Shown here in pieces: positions 24,101 through 32,094 of a DNA stretch of 55,035 nt. Position numbers and translations under genes: made by a program. Positions within the stretch are counted from its first letter, which is position 1. Each line of letters opens with the position of its first letter. The DNA comes from an uncultured Collinsella sp. (GTDB lineage: Bacteria; Actinomycetota; Coriobacteriia; Coriobacteriales; Coriobacteriaceae), in contig CABQJV010000010.1 of NCBI GenBank assembly GCA_902464565.1, forward strand, positions 1 through 55,035, given 5' to 3'. The notes beneath the pieces were generated by a model, which had not been told where the DNA came from, ran no database searches, and worked only from the letters and a program-made list of their open reading frames with translations.

Positions 24101-24931
24101 ATGGATCGCAGTAAAGTACCCGCCGTTCTATCCATCGCAGGATCCGATTCCAGCGGTGGCGCCGGCATTCAGGCAGACATTAAGACCATCACGGCGCACC
24201 GTCTGTATGCCGAGACGGCCATCACCGCCATCACAGCGCAAAACACACTGGGCGTCACCGCCGTGCAGGATATCTCGCCAGATATCGTAGCCGCGCAAAT
24301 TGACGCCGTTTTTGACGATATCCGCCCGAGCGCCGTCAAGATCGGCATGGTTTCGTCTGTCGAGATTATCGAAGTCATCGCCGACCGCTTGAGCGCCTGG
24401 AACGCAACGAACGTGGTCGTCGACCCCGTCATGGTCGCCACTTCGGGCGCTCGCCTCATTGCCGAGGACGCCGCTGAGGCGCTCACGCGTCGCCTGTTCC
24501 CGCTGGCGACCGTCATCACGCCCAACATTCCCGAGGCCATGGCGCTGCTCGACTACGAGGTCGATTCCGAGCGCACACAGCAAAACGCTGCCATGCTCCT
24601 CACCCGCCGCTTTGGCTGCGCGTCCCTCGTTAAAGGCGGACATTTTGTCAACGAGGCCAACGATGTGCTAGCGGAGCCCGCGCCGCTCGATGACGAGGGC
24701 AACCACCTGGGCGATCCGCTCACCACGTGGTTCCGCCACAAGCGCATCGAGACCGGCAACACGCATGGCACCGGCTGCACGCTTTCGTCCGCCATCGCCT
24801 GCGCATTGGCACAGGGCATGGATCTTGCCGACGCCGTCAACGCCGGCAAGGCTTACCTAACCGGCGCTCTCGCCGCCGGCTTTGACATGGGCAAAGGTTC
24901 CGGCCCCGTCAACCACATGTGGCAGTACTAA
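24101..24931 (+). CDS. thiD: Hydroxymethylpyrimidine/phosphomethylpyrimidine kinase
   Basis: A 276-residue ribokinase-fold enzyme that phosphorylates HMP and HMP phosphate to the diphosphate for thiamin synthesis. The start motif is LSIAGSDSSGGAGIQADIKT, and the anion-hole motif is GTGCTLSSAIA near residue 220. DPVMVATSGARL and KGGHF are also conserved. The ATG at 24101 follows AAGGGAGCGAAC. It works downstream of ThiC; no thiE or thiM is nearby. The hairpin 24944-24980 and a repeat array follow the gene. Confidence 0.95.
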   Translation: MDRSKVPAVLSIAGSDSSGGAGIQADIKTITAHRLYAETAITAITAQNTLGVTAVQDISPDIVAAQIDAVFDDIRPSAVKIGMVSSVEIIEVIADRLSAWNATNVVVDPVMVATSGARLIAEDAAEALTRRLFPLATVITPNIPEAMALLDYEVDSERTQQNAAMLLTRRFGCASLVKGGHFVNEANDVLAEPAPLDDEGNHLGDPLTTWFRHKRIETGNTHGTGCTLSSAIACALAQGMDLADAVNAGKAYLTGALAAGFDMGKGSGPVNHMWQY

Positions 24932-24943
24932 GCCCCGTCCCAA

Positions 24944-24980
24944 AACCACCGCAAAGGGGACAGACACCTTTGCGGTGGTT
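24944..24980. repeat. Hairpin flanking the repeat array, left
   Basis: Perfect 14-base arms AACCACCGCAAAGG (24944-24957) and complement (24967-24980), loop GGACAGACA. A degenerate relative closes the array at 25224-25249. It also lies just after thiD and could help terminate it. Confidence 0.75.
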
Positions 24981-24990
24981 CCCACAAACA

Positions 24991-25206
24991 TCTCAATCTG
25001 TAACAGTTAGAGCCCATTTTTCGGCCCACCTGTTACAGATCGAGACATTCAAATTTAGCTGAGAAGATAATCTCGATCTGTAACAGTAACTCGGCAAAAT
25101 CGACCCTAGATGTTACAGATCGAGACAAACGACCGATATCGATCTAAATAATCTCAATCTGTAACATCTAGCCCGTTTTCAGCCTTAGAACTGTTACAGA
25201 TCAAGA
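24991..25206. repeat. Array of six alternately oriented half-elements
   Basis: The 15-base half-element TCTCRATCTGTAACA occurs forward at 24991, 25071 and 25152, and reversed starting at 25031, 25111 and 25192. Neighbouring starts are 40 or 41 bases apart. Each forward-reverse pair forms a hairpin of about 15 pairs with a 24-26 base loop. Loops 1 and 3 share an AGCCC-TTTT-GCC pattern, and loop 2 resembles its complement. It fills the space between the convergent ends of thiD and the SGNH hydrolase gene. Confidence 0.9.
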
Positions 25207-25223
25207 CAAACAAACGAAACAAG

Positions 25224-25249
25224 CCACCGCAAGGGCACCTTTGTGGTGG
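25224..25249. repeat. Hairpin flanking the repeat array, right
   Basis: CCACCGCAAGGG pairs imperfectly with CCTTTGTGGTGG. It is a decayed relative of the perfect hairpin at 24944-24980 and closes the array on the other side. Confidence 0.6.
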
Positions 25250-25261
25250 TTTGGGGTCGCG

Positions 25262-25921
25262 TTACTCACCGAGCATCTCTTGGAGCTTGGCTGCCACGGC
25301 GTGACCCAGGCTCTCGTGGCTTTCGGGCATCATATGCAGATAGTCGATATCGCCCGGCTCGGCAAACTCGGCGGCATTCAAAAAGTCGCAGCCAAACTGC
25401 TCTGCCACGCGCGCATAGTACTCGCCAAAATGCTCAGATGCCTCAACGGAATGCTCGTCAAAGTCGGTCATATACACATCGGCGATCTGCGGCTTGATCT
25501 TGATAGGAGCCATCAGCAGAATGCGCGGACAAGGCGCAGCGTCGGTCCACGGAAACGCGCGGACGACGCGAATCAGTGCCATGGCGCCACGGGCGATATC
25601 GGAAGCTGTCACGTTAAAGACCGTCTTACAGTCGTTGGTGCCCAGCATGATCACAATGGCGTCCAGCGGCTTATGGGCCTCGAGCAGCATCGGAAGCGCG
25701 CGAATGCCGTTGAGGTTAGTGTCCAGATGGCACATATCGTCGCGCACCGTCGTGCGGCCGTTAAGCCCCTCCTCAATCACATGCCAGCCCTCGCCCAGGT
25801 CACGCTGCGCCACGCCGCACCAGCGCACATCCTGCGCATAGCGCACCGCGGTGCCATCGCGCATACCAGCCGGATCATAGCCATAGGTATTGCTGTCACC
25901 AAAGCACAGAACGTTTTTCAT
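25262..25921 (-). CDS. SGNH (GDSL-type) hydrolase
   Basis: A 219-residue esterase/lipase-like protein of the SGNH superfamily. Block I is CFGDSNTYGYDP with the nucleophile serine at residue 9 or so. Block II glycine is in EGLNGRTTV, block III is GTND, and block V is DYLHMMPESH with the catalytic Asp-x-x-His. It resembles cytoplasmic arylesterase-like members. No signal peptide is seen, because the ATG at 25921 (behind AAGGAAGGGC) starts directly with block I. Substrate unknown. It lies downstream of the macrodomain gene's terminator on the same strand. Confidence 0.88.
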   Translation of the reverse strand: MKNVLCFGDSNTYGYDPAGMRDGTAVRYAQDVRWCGVAQRDLGEGWHVIEEGLNGRTTVRDDMCHLDTNLNGIRALPMLLEAHKPLDAIVIMLGTNDCKTVFNVTASDIARGAMALIRVVRAFPWTDAAPCPRILLMAPIKIKPQIADVYMTDFDEHSVEASEHFGEYYARVAEQFGCDFLNAAEFAEPGDIDYLHMMPESHESLGHAVAAKLQEMLGE

Positions 25922-25940
25922 CGTAAGCCCTTCCTTTAGT

Positions 25941-25973
25941 AAAAAGCCGACGGAAGCAGCCCTCCCGCCGGCT
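25941..25973 (-). terminator. Terminator of the macrodomain-protein gene
   Basis: Arms AGCCGACGG (25945-25953) and CCGCCGGCT (25965-25973) pair with one wobble, followed on the minus strand by five T. Confidence 0.7.
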
Positions 25974-25998
25974 CGGCACGTCACATCACGCGCACCGT

Positions 25999-27132
25999 TT
26001 ACAGGTATTTGCGCCAGTCGTCGTCATCCTCGTCGTCCTCGGCAGCGGCCTGAGCCTGCTCGGCGGCACGAGCGGCTGCGGCGCGGGCGGCAACCTGGGC
26101 ATAGGACTCCTCGTTGCGCTCGGGGAACTTTGCCAGCACGTGCTCAAACTTGGCGAAGTCCTCATCCCAGCGCGTAGAAGGCACGGCAAAGAACACCTGC
26201 TTGACCTTAAAGTCGCCCGATGCGAGCTCCTCGCGGAAGAGCTCTGCCACGGCCTCGGCGTCAAAGCCGTTGTTGTCGCAGCCCCAAGCACCCAGTACGA
26301 GCTTCTCGCGACCCAGCTCGTCGCAGATGGCAAGCACAAAGCGGATGCGATCGCGCAGAGCGTCAAGCAAGGCATCGTCGCTCACGCGATACTCCTGGCG
26401 AGCACGCTTGGCGTTGGGCGCGGCGGCCACGATTACGTCGGCATAGGCGTGCACATGGTTGCGGTCGAAGCGCACCGCGGGCACCACCAGCGCACGGTTG
26501 CGGTACAGCTCGCAGTTGATGTTGCGGCGACGGTTCTCACCGTACCACTTACGCTGCTTGTCGAGTACGTTGTACAGATACGAATCTGCGCAGAGCGTCG
26601 CCTCCTGGCCCAGGTAGCCCTGGATATAGCCGCCGCCTGGATTGGTAAACGAGGCAAAGGCAAGCACGGCCATATCGCAGAACTGCGCATAGCCGCGGCC
26701 GTTATCGAGGATTGCCTGCGTGGCGGAGGCATCAAGCACAGTGACCTCGGGCAGGGCCGGAGCAGCCTCCTCCGCGGGCGCGGACTCAGCCTCGTCGGCC
26801 AACTCGGTGGACTCGAGCGCCACCTCGGGCTCGACCGCGGTCTCCACCTCGGCAGCCTCTACCTCGGCAGCGTCAGCCTCCACAACCTCCGCAGCCTGCT
26901 CCTCAGCAGCCGCCGCCTTCTGGGCCTTGGCCTTCATCGCCGCGACAAAACCGGCAGGCATACCATCGAACTCGCGCACGCCGGCAAGCGAACGCTCGAT
27001 GTCCTTGGCGCAGGCCTCGGACACAGCCGCCACATGGCGCTCGGCGGCCTTGGCACGCGCCTCGCGCTTGGGATTGGGCTGACCCGCTCGGTTAGACCTG
27101 CGGTTACGGTTCCTGTTGTCGACATCTGCCAT
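25999..27132 (-). CDS. PARG-like macrodomain protein (TIGR02452 family)
   Basis: A 377-residue protein. The macrodomain-like core is at about residues 130-340 and carries FTNPGGGYIQGYLGQEA (about 162-178), the family's ADP-ribose-binding loop. Bacterial PARG enzymes need GGG-x6-8-QEE; here the last residue is Ala (A178), so the usual catalytic glutamate is missing. The N-terminus (1-30) is basic, and residues 65-128 form an Ala/Glu-rich linker absent from typical members. The C-terminus is acidic (EDDEDDDDW). The protein may bind ADP-ribose without cleaving it, or use another residue. ATG at 27132 follows AGGTGGCCAC. Confidence 0.8.
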   Translation of the reverse strand: MADVDNRNRNRRSNRAGQPNPKREARAKAAERHVAAVSEACAKDIERSLAGVREFDGMPAGFVAAMKAKAQKAAAAEEQAAEVVEADAAEVEAAEVETAVEPEVALESTELADEAESAPAEEAAPALPEVTVLDASATQAILDNGRGYAQFCDMAVLAFASFTNPGGGYIQGYLGQEATLCADSYLYNVLDKQRKWYGENRRRNINCELYRNRALVVPAVRFDRNHVHAYADVIVAAAPNAKRARQEYRVSDDALLDALRDRIRFVLAICDELGREKLVLGAWGCDNNGFDAEAVAELFREELASGDFKVKQVFFAVPSTRWDEDFAKFEHVLAKFPERNEESYAQVAARAAAARAAEQAQAAAEDDEDDDDWRKYL

Positions 27133-27198
27133 ACGTGGCCACCTTTCCTGTCGCTGCCGCTATCGGCTTTTTCCCATCCATGATACCCCGCCGCGCAC

Positions 27199-27224
27199 AA
27201 AAAAGACGGCCCCGAAGGACCGCC
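27199..27224 (-). terminator. Terminator of the Bax-inhibitor-1 gene
   Basis: Eight-base stem at 27205-27212 / 27217-27224 with a TTCG tetraloop (minus strand), followed by six T. It is a textbook intrinsic terminator. Confidence 0.85.
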
Positions 27225-27270
27225 TTTCGCATCGATTTGCACGCACGGCAAGCACCGCCGCAATTCGCCA

Positions 27271-27966
27271 CTAGTCGCGACGACCGAGAATGTTCAGGAT
27301 GCGCAGGAACACGTTGATGATGTCCACGAACAGGTTGGACGCCATGAGCACCGCATTGGGCAGCGTAGGTGGCACCGTCGTGGCAACATAGGTGTCGTAG
27401 CCAATAAACCCGGCGAACACCACGATCACGATCAGGTCGGTGATGGACTGCGAGACGCCCATAAACATCAGCACGATCTCGACCAGAACAGTGGCGAGCA
27501 GAATGCCAAAACCGATGCCATATACGCGCTGGAAAAACTTGGGGAACGTCACGCCCAAGGCGCCAAAGACAAAGGTGATGGCGGCCGTGGCGATAAAAGC
27601 GGTGTTGATGGTGGGCAGGTCATAGTTGGCAAGGCCAAACGACGCGGTCAGGCCAAAGGTGCTCGCAAAGATCACGTAACCCACGAGCGACAGGCCCACG
27701 GACTGCTTGCCCGCAGCAGCCGACATCATGACGATACCGACAATAGTCAGGATAAACGAGCCAAAGACCAGTGGCAGGGCGGCGCCGCTCATCATCATGC
27801 GGGCAAACGCCATGGTGCTCGTAAAGTAAGCACCGGCGCCCATGGCGCAAAAGCCCAAGAAAATGAGAGCAGACATGGCGAGATTGTACGCGCGCGGCGA
27901 CATCTCCTTGGCGCGACTTGCGCCGGTCTCGATGGGGCCGTTCTGATAGCCCTGGATATCGTTCAT
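27271..27966 (-). CDS. Bax inhibitor-1 / YccA family membrane protein
   Basis: A 231-residue protein with about seven transmembrane helices. The C-terminal FAGFIGYDTYVAT and the final segment with NLFVDIINVFLRILNILGRRD match the BI-1 (YetJ/YccA) family. In bacteria these act as pH-sensitive calcium leak channels or interact with FtsH; which applies here is unknown. The ATG at 27966 follows GAAAGGACG. It is flanked by a UUCG terminator and lies upstream of the macrodomain gene. Confidence 0.85.
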   Translation of the reverse strand: MNDIQGYQNGPIETGASRAKEMSPRAYNLAMSALIFLGFCAMGAGAYFTSTMAFARMMMSGAALPLVFGSFILTIVGIVMMSAAAGKQSVGLSLVGYVIFASTFGLTASFGLANYDLPTINTAFIATAAITFVFGALGVTFPKFFQRVYGIGFGILLATVLVEIVLMFMGVSQSITDLIVIVVFAGFIGYDTYVATTVPPTLPNAVLMASNLFVDIINVFLRILNILGRRD

Positions 27967-28044
27967 ACTTCGTCCTTTCAAAAAGCGCACGACAGCGCCG
28001 TAGGTGACAAGATTCCTGCCATTGTACCCGAATGCCGCACGTCC

Positions 28045-28383
28045 TTACCTACGGCGCTCGCCCTCAAGCGTACGATCAAAGGCCCAGACCCACCAACGCA
28101 TCACGTGCGCCTGCGAGCCGTCCGCCCGCTCGCGCGTCTGGTCCTCCAGATACAACTCGGTCGCGTGCCCACCAAAACGCACCTTATATGTTGCCGTACG
28201 GATGCCGTGGACCATCAGGCCAAACCCAGTGGTCGAGATAATTTCGTCGATCGTAAAACAACGGCCGTCGACCCAGCAGACGGTGACCGGCACGACCTGT
28301 CCGCCCGCGAGGATGCGAGCCACGACGTCCACATACTGCTTGTGCACGCGCCGAGTTTTGCCGTCTGTCTGTCGATATTCCAT
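28045..28383 (-). CDS. Small unknown protein
   Basis: A 112-residue protein I do not recognise. Visible features are an even mix of charged and hydrophobic residues, a GGQVVPVTVCWVDGR strand-like stretch, and a Trp-rich end (HVMRWWVWAFDRTLEGE). No membrane segment or known motif. The frame is open to 28470, but ATG at 28383 begins the part with coding-like composition and follows AGGGGGC, although close. It is divergent from the phosphate permease gene. Confidence 0.6.
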   Translation of the reverse strand: MEYRQTDGKTRRVHKQYVDVVARILAGGQVVPVTVCWVDGRCFTIDEIISTTGFGLMVHGIRTATYKVRFGGHATELYLEDQTRERADGSQAHVMRWWVWAFDRTLEGERRR

Positions 28384-28633
28384 GCCCCCTATTATCGAAC
28401 GCGTGTTTGCATGTTGTAAAGCGAACAGACTGTGGTTTTGGGGTGTTGGGGCGCGCACGCGTGTCCTCATGGCGTGTTAGCAAAAAGAATACCCGCGGTC
28501 AACAGGGCTTATATTCAATTTTAGTGCCAAAAAATTCACTTCTCCCATCAGAACTCGGTAAAGAAACCCGCAGGAGGTGATACGATTTATCATGTTTTTG
28601 TAACGTGTCTGCAAACTTCGAGAAAGCCCATAT

Positions 28634-29683
28634 ATGGACGTAACGTTCTCAACCTTCCTCGGCCAAATTGTGTCGAACCCAGTCCTTGCCGTCACCGTGA
28701 TTCTCGCGCTCGGCGCCATCTTCGTCAACGGATGGACCGACGCGCCCAACGCCATCGCGACCTGCGTCACTACGCGTTGCATGCCCGCCCGCGCCGCCAT
28801 TCTCATGAGCGCCGCATTCAACTTCCTCGGCGTGCTCATCATGACGCACTTTAACGCGAGCGTCGCCAACACCATTTCACATATCGTCGACTTTGGCGGA
28901 AACAGCACCATGGCGCTTGCCTGTCTGTGCGCGGCTCTGTTCTCCATCGTCGTCTACGGTGCCACGGCGTCGCGTTTTGGCATCCCCACCTCGCAAAGTC
29001 ACAGCCTTATCGCCGGCCTGACCGGTGCCGCTATCGCCCTCGGCGGCGCGAGCAGCGTCAACGTCCACGAGTGGATGAAGGTCATCTACGGCCTGGCGCT
29101 CTCCATCGGTCTGGGCTTTGTCATGGGCTGGATCCTGTGCAAACTCGTCTCGATTCTGTTTGCCGCCGCCAACAGGCGACGTGCCAACGTCTTCTTTAAA
29201 TACGCTCAGATCGCGAGTGCCGCGGCCATGAGCTTTATGCACGGCGCGCAGGATGGACAGAAGTTCATCGGCGTGCTCTTTTTAGGTGTCGCCTTCGCCA
29301 ACGGCCAGACGAGCGTCGGCGATGCCGGCATCCCCATCTGGATCATGCTGCTGTGCTCGGCCACCATGGGCATCGGCACCAGCGTGGGCGGCGAGCGCAT
29401 CATCAAGTCCGTCGGCCAGAGCATGGTCAAGCTCGAGAAGTATCAGGGCTTCTCCGCCGACCTCGCAGGCGCCGCGAATCTGCTGCTTGCCACCCTTACC
29501 GGTATCCCTGTGTCCTCCACCCACATCAAGACCTGCGCCATCATGGGCGTCGGCGCCGTCAAGCGCCTTTCGGCCATCAACTTCGGCGTGGTCAAGGACA
29601 TGATGTTCACCTGGTTCTTCACCTTCCCCGCCTGCGGACTCATCAGCTTTGTCATGGCCAAGCTGTTCATGATGTTCCTCTAG
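28634..29683 (+). CDS. PiT family low-affinity phosphate transporter
   Basis: A 349-residue permease with about ten transmembrane helices. The two family signatures are NGWTDAPNAIAT at residues 32-43 and the matching inverted-repeat copy near 305 (GIPVSSTHIKTCAIMGVG), with MHGAQDGQKF between. PiT proteins move metal-phosphate with protons or sodium. The DUF47 gene follows after 67 bases, the usual partner that controls PiT activity. It complements the high-affinity Pst system at 34-38 kb. The start ATG at 28634 lacks a strong ribosome site. Confidence 0.93.
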   Translation: MDVTFSTFLGQIVSNPVLAVTVILALGAIFVNGWTDAPNAIATCVTTRCMPARAAILMSAAFNFLGVLIMTHFNASVANTISHIVDFGGNSTMALACLCAALFSIVVYGATASRFGIPTSQSHSLIAGLTGAAIALGGASSVNVHEWMKVIYGLALSIGLGFVMGWILCKLVSILFAAANRRRANVFFKYAQIASAAAMSFMHGAQDGQKFIGVLFLGVAFANGQTSVGDAGIPIWIMLLCSATMGIGTSVGGERIIKSVGQSMVKLEKYQGFSADLAGAANLLLATLTGIPVSSTHIKTCAIMGVGAVKRLSAINFGVVKDMMFTWFFTFPACGLISFVMAKLFMMFL

Positions 29684-29750
29684 TCAAACCGAACGTCCAT
29701 CCGGACTGCATTACCTCGCCCACCCGTCTTCGCCTCGAAAGGACCCACCC

Positions 29751-30374
29751 ATGGCAAAGAAACCCGATTCGTTCTACTTCGACAACTACGTCGCCTGCGC
29801 CGACCTTGCCGTCCAGGCCGCCGAGCTGCTCACCAAGATTTTCGAGAACTTCGATCCCGCAAAGATTCACGATATGCTCAACAAGATGCACGCGATCGAG
29901 CATGCGGCCGACAAGAAGCACCATGAGCTTGAGGACGCCTTGCTCACCGCCTTTATCACCCCGCTCGAGCGCGAGGATCTGGATCTGATGAGCTGCTCAC
30001 TCGACACCGTGCTCGACCGCATCGAGGGCGTCGTGCAGCGCGTCTACTTCACCAACATCCAGAGCATCCATCCCGACGCCATCGTCATCGCCCACAAGGT
30101 GACTGACGCCTGCCGCGCCATGAAAGACCTGATGGTCGAGCTGCCCAACTACCGCAAGTCCAAGACCCTGCGCGAACTCGTCATCCAGATCAACACCATC
30201 GAGTCCGAAGCCGACGAGCTCTATATCAACGCCATGCGCAACCTGCACGTTAACGGCAAGGACCCGCTCGAGGTCATCGCCTGGCGTGACGTATACGCCT
30301 TCCTGGAGTACTGCGCTGACTGCTGTGAGAATGTGGCCGATGTTGTGGATTCGATTGTCATGAAGAACAGTTAA
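29751..30374 (+). CDS. DUF47 / PhoU-like PiT accessory protein
   Basis: A 207-residue all-helical protein of the DUF47 (Pit accessory, PhoU-like) family. The pattern EHAADKKHHELEDALLTAFITPLEREDL at about residues 49-76 (shown only for location; key residues E49, D53, H57, E59) and the YFTN segment match. Such proteins bind metals through repeated E/D-x3-D motifs and modulate the neighbouring PiT permease. ATG at 29751 follows GAAAGGACCC. A very long inverted repeat follows the stop codon. Confidence 0.88.
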   Translation: MAKKPDSFYFDNYVACADLAVQAAELLTKIFENFDPAKIHDMLNKMHAIEHAADKKHHELEDALLTAFITPLEREDLDLMSCSLDTVLDRIEGVVQRVYFTNIQSIHPDAIVIAHKVTDACRAMKDLMVELPNYRKSKTLRELVIQINTIESEADELYINAMRNLHVNGKDPLEVIAWRDVYAFLEYCADCCENVADVVDSIVMKNS

Positions 30375-30398
30375 TTGGGGGTACGTGTCCCACCGGTC

Positions 30399-30477
30399 GC
30401 GGGCCCGGCCACTAATAACCTTTTTCACTCCGGCTGCAAGCAGAGTCGTTCAAAAGGTTATTAGTGGCCGGGCCCGC
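30399..30477. repeat. Very long GC-rich inverted repeat, copy B
   Basis: Perfect 26-base arms at 30399-30424 and 30452-30477. The outer part reads GCGGGCCCGGCCAC and the inner end TAACCTTTT. The layout resembles the element at 16372-16500: GGGCC(T/C)GGCC outside and TAAC(C/T)TTTT next to the loop. It lies 25 bases after the DUF47 gene. Confidence 0.9.
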
Positions 30478-30480
30478 TCC

Positions 30481-30660
30481 CTTATGCACCACCATTGGGA
30501 ACTTTGGCTGATAGGTTTAGCGCAATGGGGGTTTGGCTGAAGGGACCTTTGGTATCCGTTCGGACACTTTGGCCCTTGATGAGCGTTTGGCCGATTGCTG
30601 CTTTGGGTACTGTTTGGGTTACTTTGGGTTTGTTTGATTTTTAATTGTTGGAGGGCTTGT
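30481..30660. other. T/G-rich tract before the nitroreductase gene
   Basis: About 180 bases with TTTGG repeated at least eight times. The 18-base string GGTTACTTTGGGTTTGTT at 30618-30635 is also present at 16609-16626, again about 110-150 bases after a long inverted repeat. No gene is seen here. Confidence 0.5.
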
Positions 30661-31191
30661 ATGTCTTATTTGGATCTGGCTCGGTCTCGGTATTCTTGTC
30701 GCGAGTTTGAGAATCGTTCTGTTGAGCAAGCTGTGGTGGATGCCATTGTTGAGGCTGGGCGTATTGCTCCTTCTGCTTGTAATAATCATCCAACCCGTGT
30801 GATGGTGTTGGATACGCCTGAGCTTCTGGAGAAGGCAGCTGCTTGTCAGCCTCGGTTTGCTCGTGATGAGTCTATCTTTGGCGCTCCGCTTGTCTTCCTT
30901 ATTTGCAGCGTTACCGGTGATGCTTGGGTGCGCCCGTATGACCAGATGAATTCTAGTGAAATCGACACCTCAATCGTGTGTGATCAGATGATGATGGAGG
31001 CCACCGAGCAGGGCCTGGGAACGTGCTGGGTATGCCATTTTAAGCCTGAGGTGGCGCAGGAGCAGTTCAATCTGCCCAAGGGCGTCTATCCCTATCACAT
31101 GCTCGTCTGTGGATATCCTGCCGACCACATCGCCGATCCCGAGCATCGCGAGGCCCGTACCATCCCCCTCCCCGACTTCCTCCTCAGGTAG
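30661..31191 (+). CDS. Nitroreductase family protein
   Basis: A 176-residue FMN-dependent nitroreductase-like protein. The N-terminal RSRYSCREFENRSVE and the GRIAPSACNNHPTRVMV motif form the flavin-binding site, and the C-terminal GLGTCWVCHFKP and LVCGYPAD are typical. It is a compact member of the family; the physiological substrate is unknown. ATG at 30661 follows TTGGAGGGC. Codon choice is unusual: the first 250 bases prefer T-ending codons (TCT, GCT, CGT), while the last part returns to the C-ending codons of the rest of the window. Confidence 0.88.
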   Translation: MSYLDLARSRYSCREFENRSVEQAVVDAIVEAGRIAPSACNNHPTRVMVLDTPELLEKAAACQPRFARDESIFGAPLVFLICSVTGDAWVRPYDQMNSSEIDTSIVCDQMMMEATEQGLGTCWVCHFKPEVAQEQFNLPKGVYPYHMLVCGYPADHIADPEHREARTIPLPDFLLR

Positions 31192-31239
31192 ATTTTTGGG
31201 ACATGCCTTAAAACCTACCCTTGACCGCTCACCCGCTCG

Positions 31240-31277
31240 CCGAGTTCTGCGCCATTATGTGCAGGGCTCGGTTTTTT
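31240..31277 (+). terminator. Terminator of the nitroreductase gene
   Basis: CCGAG...CTGC (from 31240) pairs with GCAG...CTCGG (to 31271), followed by six T. Confidence 0.75.
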
Positions 31278-31302
31278 ATGTTACGCACTCCGGCACAGTC
31301 AT

Positions 31303-31332
31303 AAAAAAGGACCCGCAAGCTGCGGGTCCTTT
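31303..31332 (-). terminator. Terminator of divIVA and the division block
   Basis: Perfect 12-base arms AAAGGACCCGCA (31306-31317) and complement (31321-31332) with a three-base loop. On the minus strand a run of six T follows. It ends the minus-strand series. Confidence 0.88.
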
Positions 31333-31358
31333 CTAGGCACTAAATTGTAGGCCGAATG

Positions 31359-32033
31359 TTAGTCCAGGTCGTCGGCAGCAAAGTTGTCGATCGGGGCGAA
31401 GGGATCGGCCACGGGGACAACCGGGTCAGCGACGGGCAGCGGCTCGGCGGGAACAGTCACTGCAGGAGAAGCGGCAGAACCGACCGGCGTGGAGGCCATC
31501 AGATCGGCCGGGAAGGAATTCTGGGCATCGTCCATGAAGTGCTGGATGAGCTTGAGATACTCTGCCTTGAACTCCTCACGGGAAGCCTTGAGACGATCGA
31601 TCTCCTCGAGCTCGGCCTGCTTCTCGGTCAGAGCCTGGCGGATAACCTCGCGGGCCTTGGCGTCAGCCTCGTTGCGGATACGCTCAGCGTTCTCGTTGGC
31701 ATCGTTGACGATGGTCTCAGCGGTCTGCTGGGCAGCGATCAGGGCAGCGGAAATCTGGCGCTCCTGAGCGGAGAAGTCAGGGGCGGGAGCAGCCACGGGG
31801 GCGGCAGGAACGGCCTGGGCGGTGGCATCCTGAGCTTGGGCAAGCTGAGCCTGCGCATCGGCAAGCTGCTGCTCGGTAGCAGTCAGGCGACCCTTAAGGT
31901 CGACGATCTTAGCGAGCATAGCGTCGACCTCGGAGGACAGCGTCTCCAAGAAGACGTCGACCTCAGCAGGATCGTAGCCACGCTTGGCCTCAGAGAAAGT
32001 CTGAGCCTGGATGTCTGCAGGGGTAATAGCCAT
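31359..32033 (-). CDS. divIVA: DivIVA domain protein
   Basis: A 224-residue DivIVA-type protein. The N-terminal lipid-binding domain is MAITPADIQAQTFSEAKRGYDPAEVDVFL. Long coiled coils cover about residues 30-70 and 90-165, separated by a Pro/Ala-rich hinge. The C-terminus is a disordered Pro/Val/Asp tail. DivIVA binds strongly curved membrane at poles and septa and, in actinobacteria, directs polar growth or septum placement. It follows yggT as in the ylm operon of Gram-positive bacteria. ATG at 32033 follows AAAAGGAGAC. Confidence 0.92.
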   Translation of the reverse strand: MAITPADIQAQTFSEAKRGYDPAEVDVFLETLSSEVDAMLAKIVDLKGRLTATEQQLADAQAQLAQAQDATAQAVPAAPVAAPAPDFSAQERQISAALIAAQQTAETIVNDANENAERIRNEADAKAREVIRQALTEKQAELEEIDRLKASREEFKAEYLKLIQHFMDDAQNSFPADLMASTPVGSAASPAVTVPAEPLPVADPVVPVADPFAPIDNFAADDLD

Positions 32034-32094
32034 AACAAGTCTCCTTTTTCATCGCCTCGGCGCTACACGCCCGACGTAAGTTACTAAGTCAGTT

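Noticed and set aside
24991..25206. CRISPR array
   Set aside because: The repeated units alternate in orientation, the half-elements are only 15 bases, the intervals are related to each other rather than unique, and there are no cas genes nearby.
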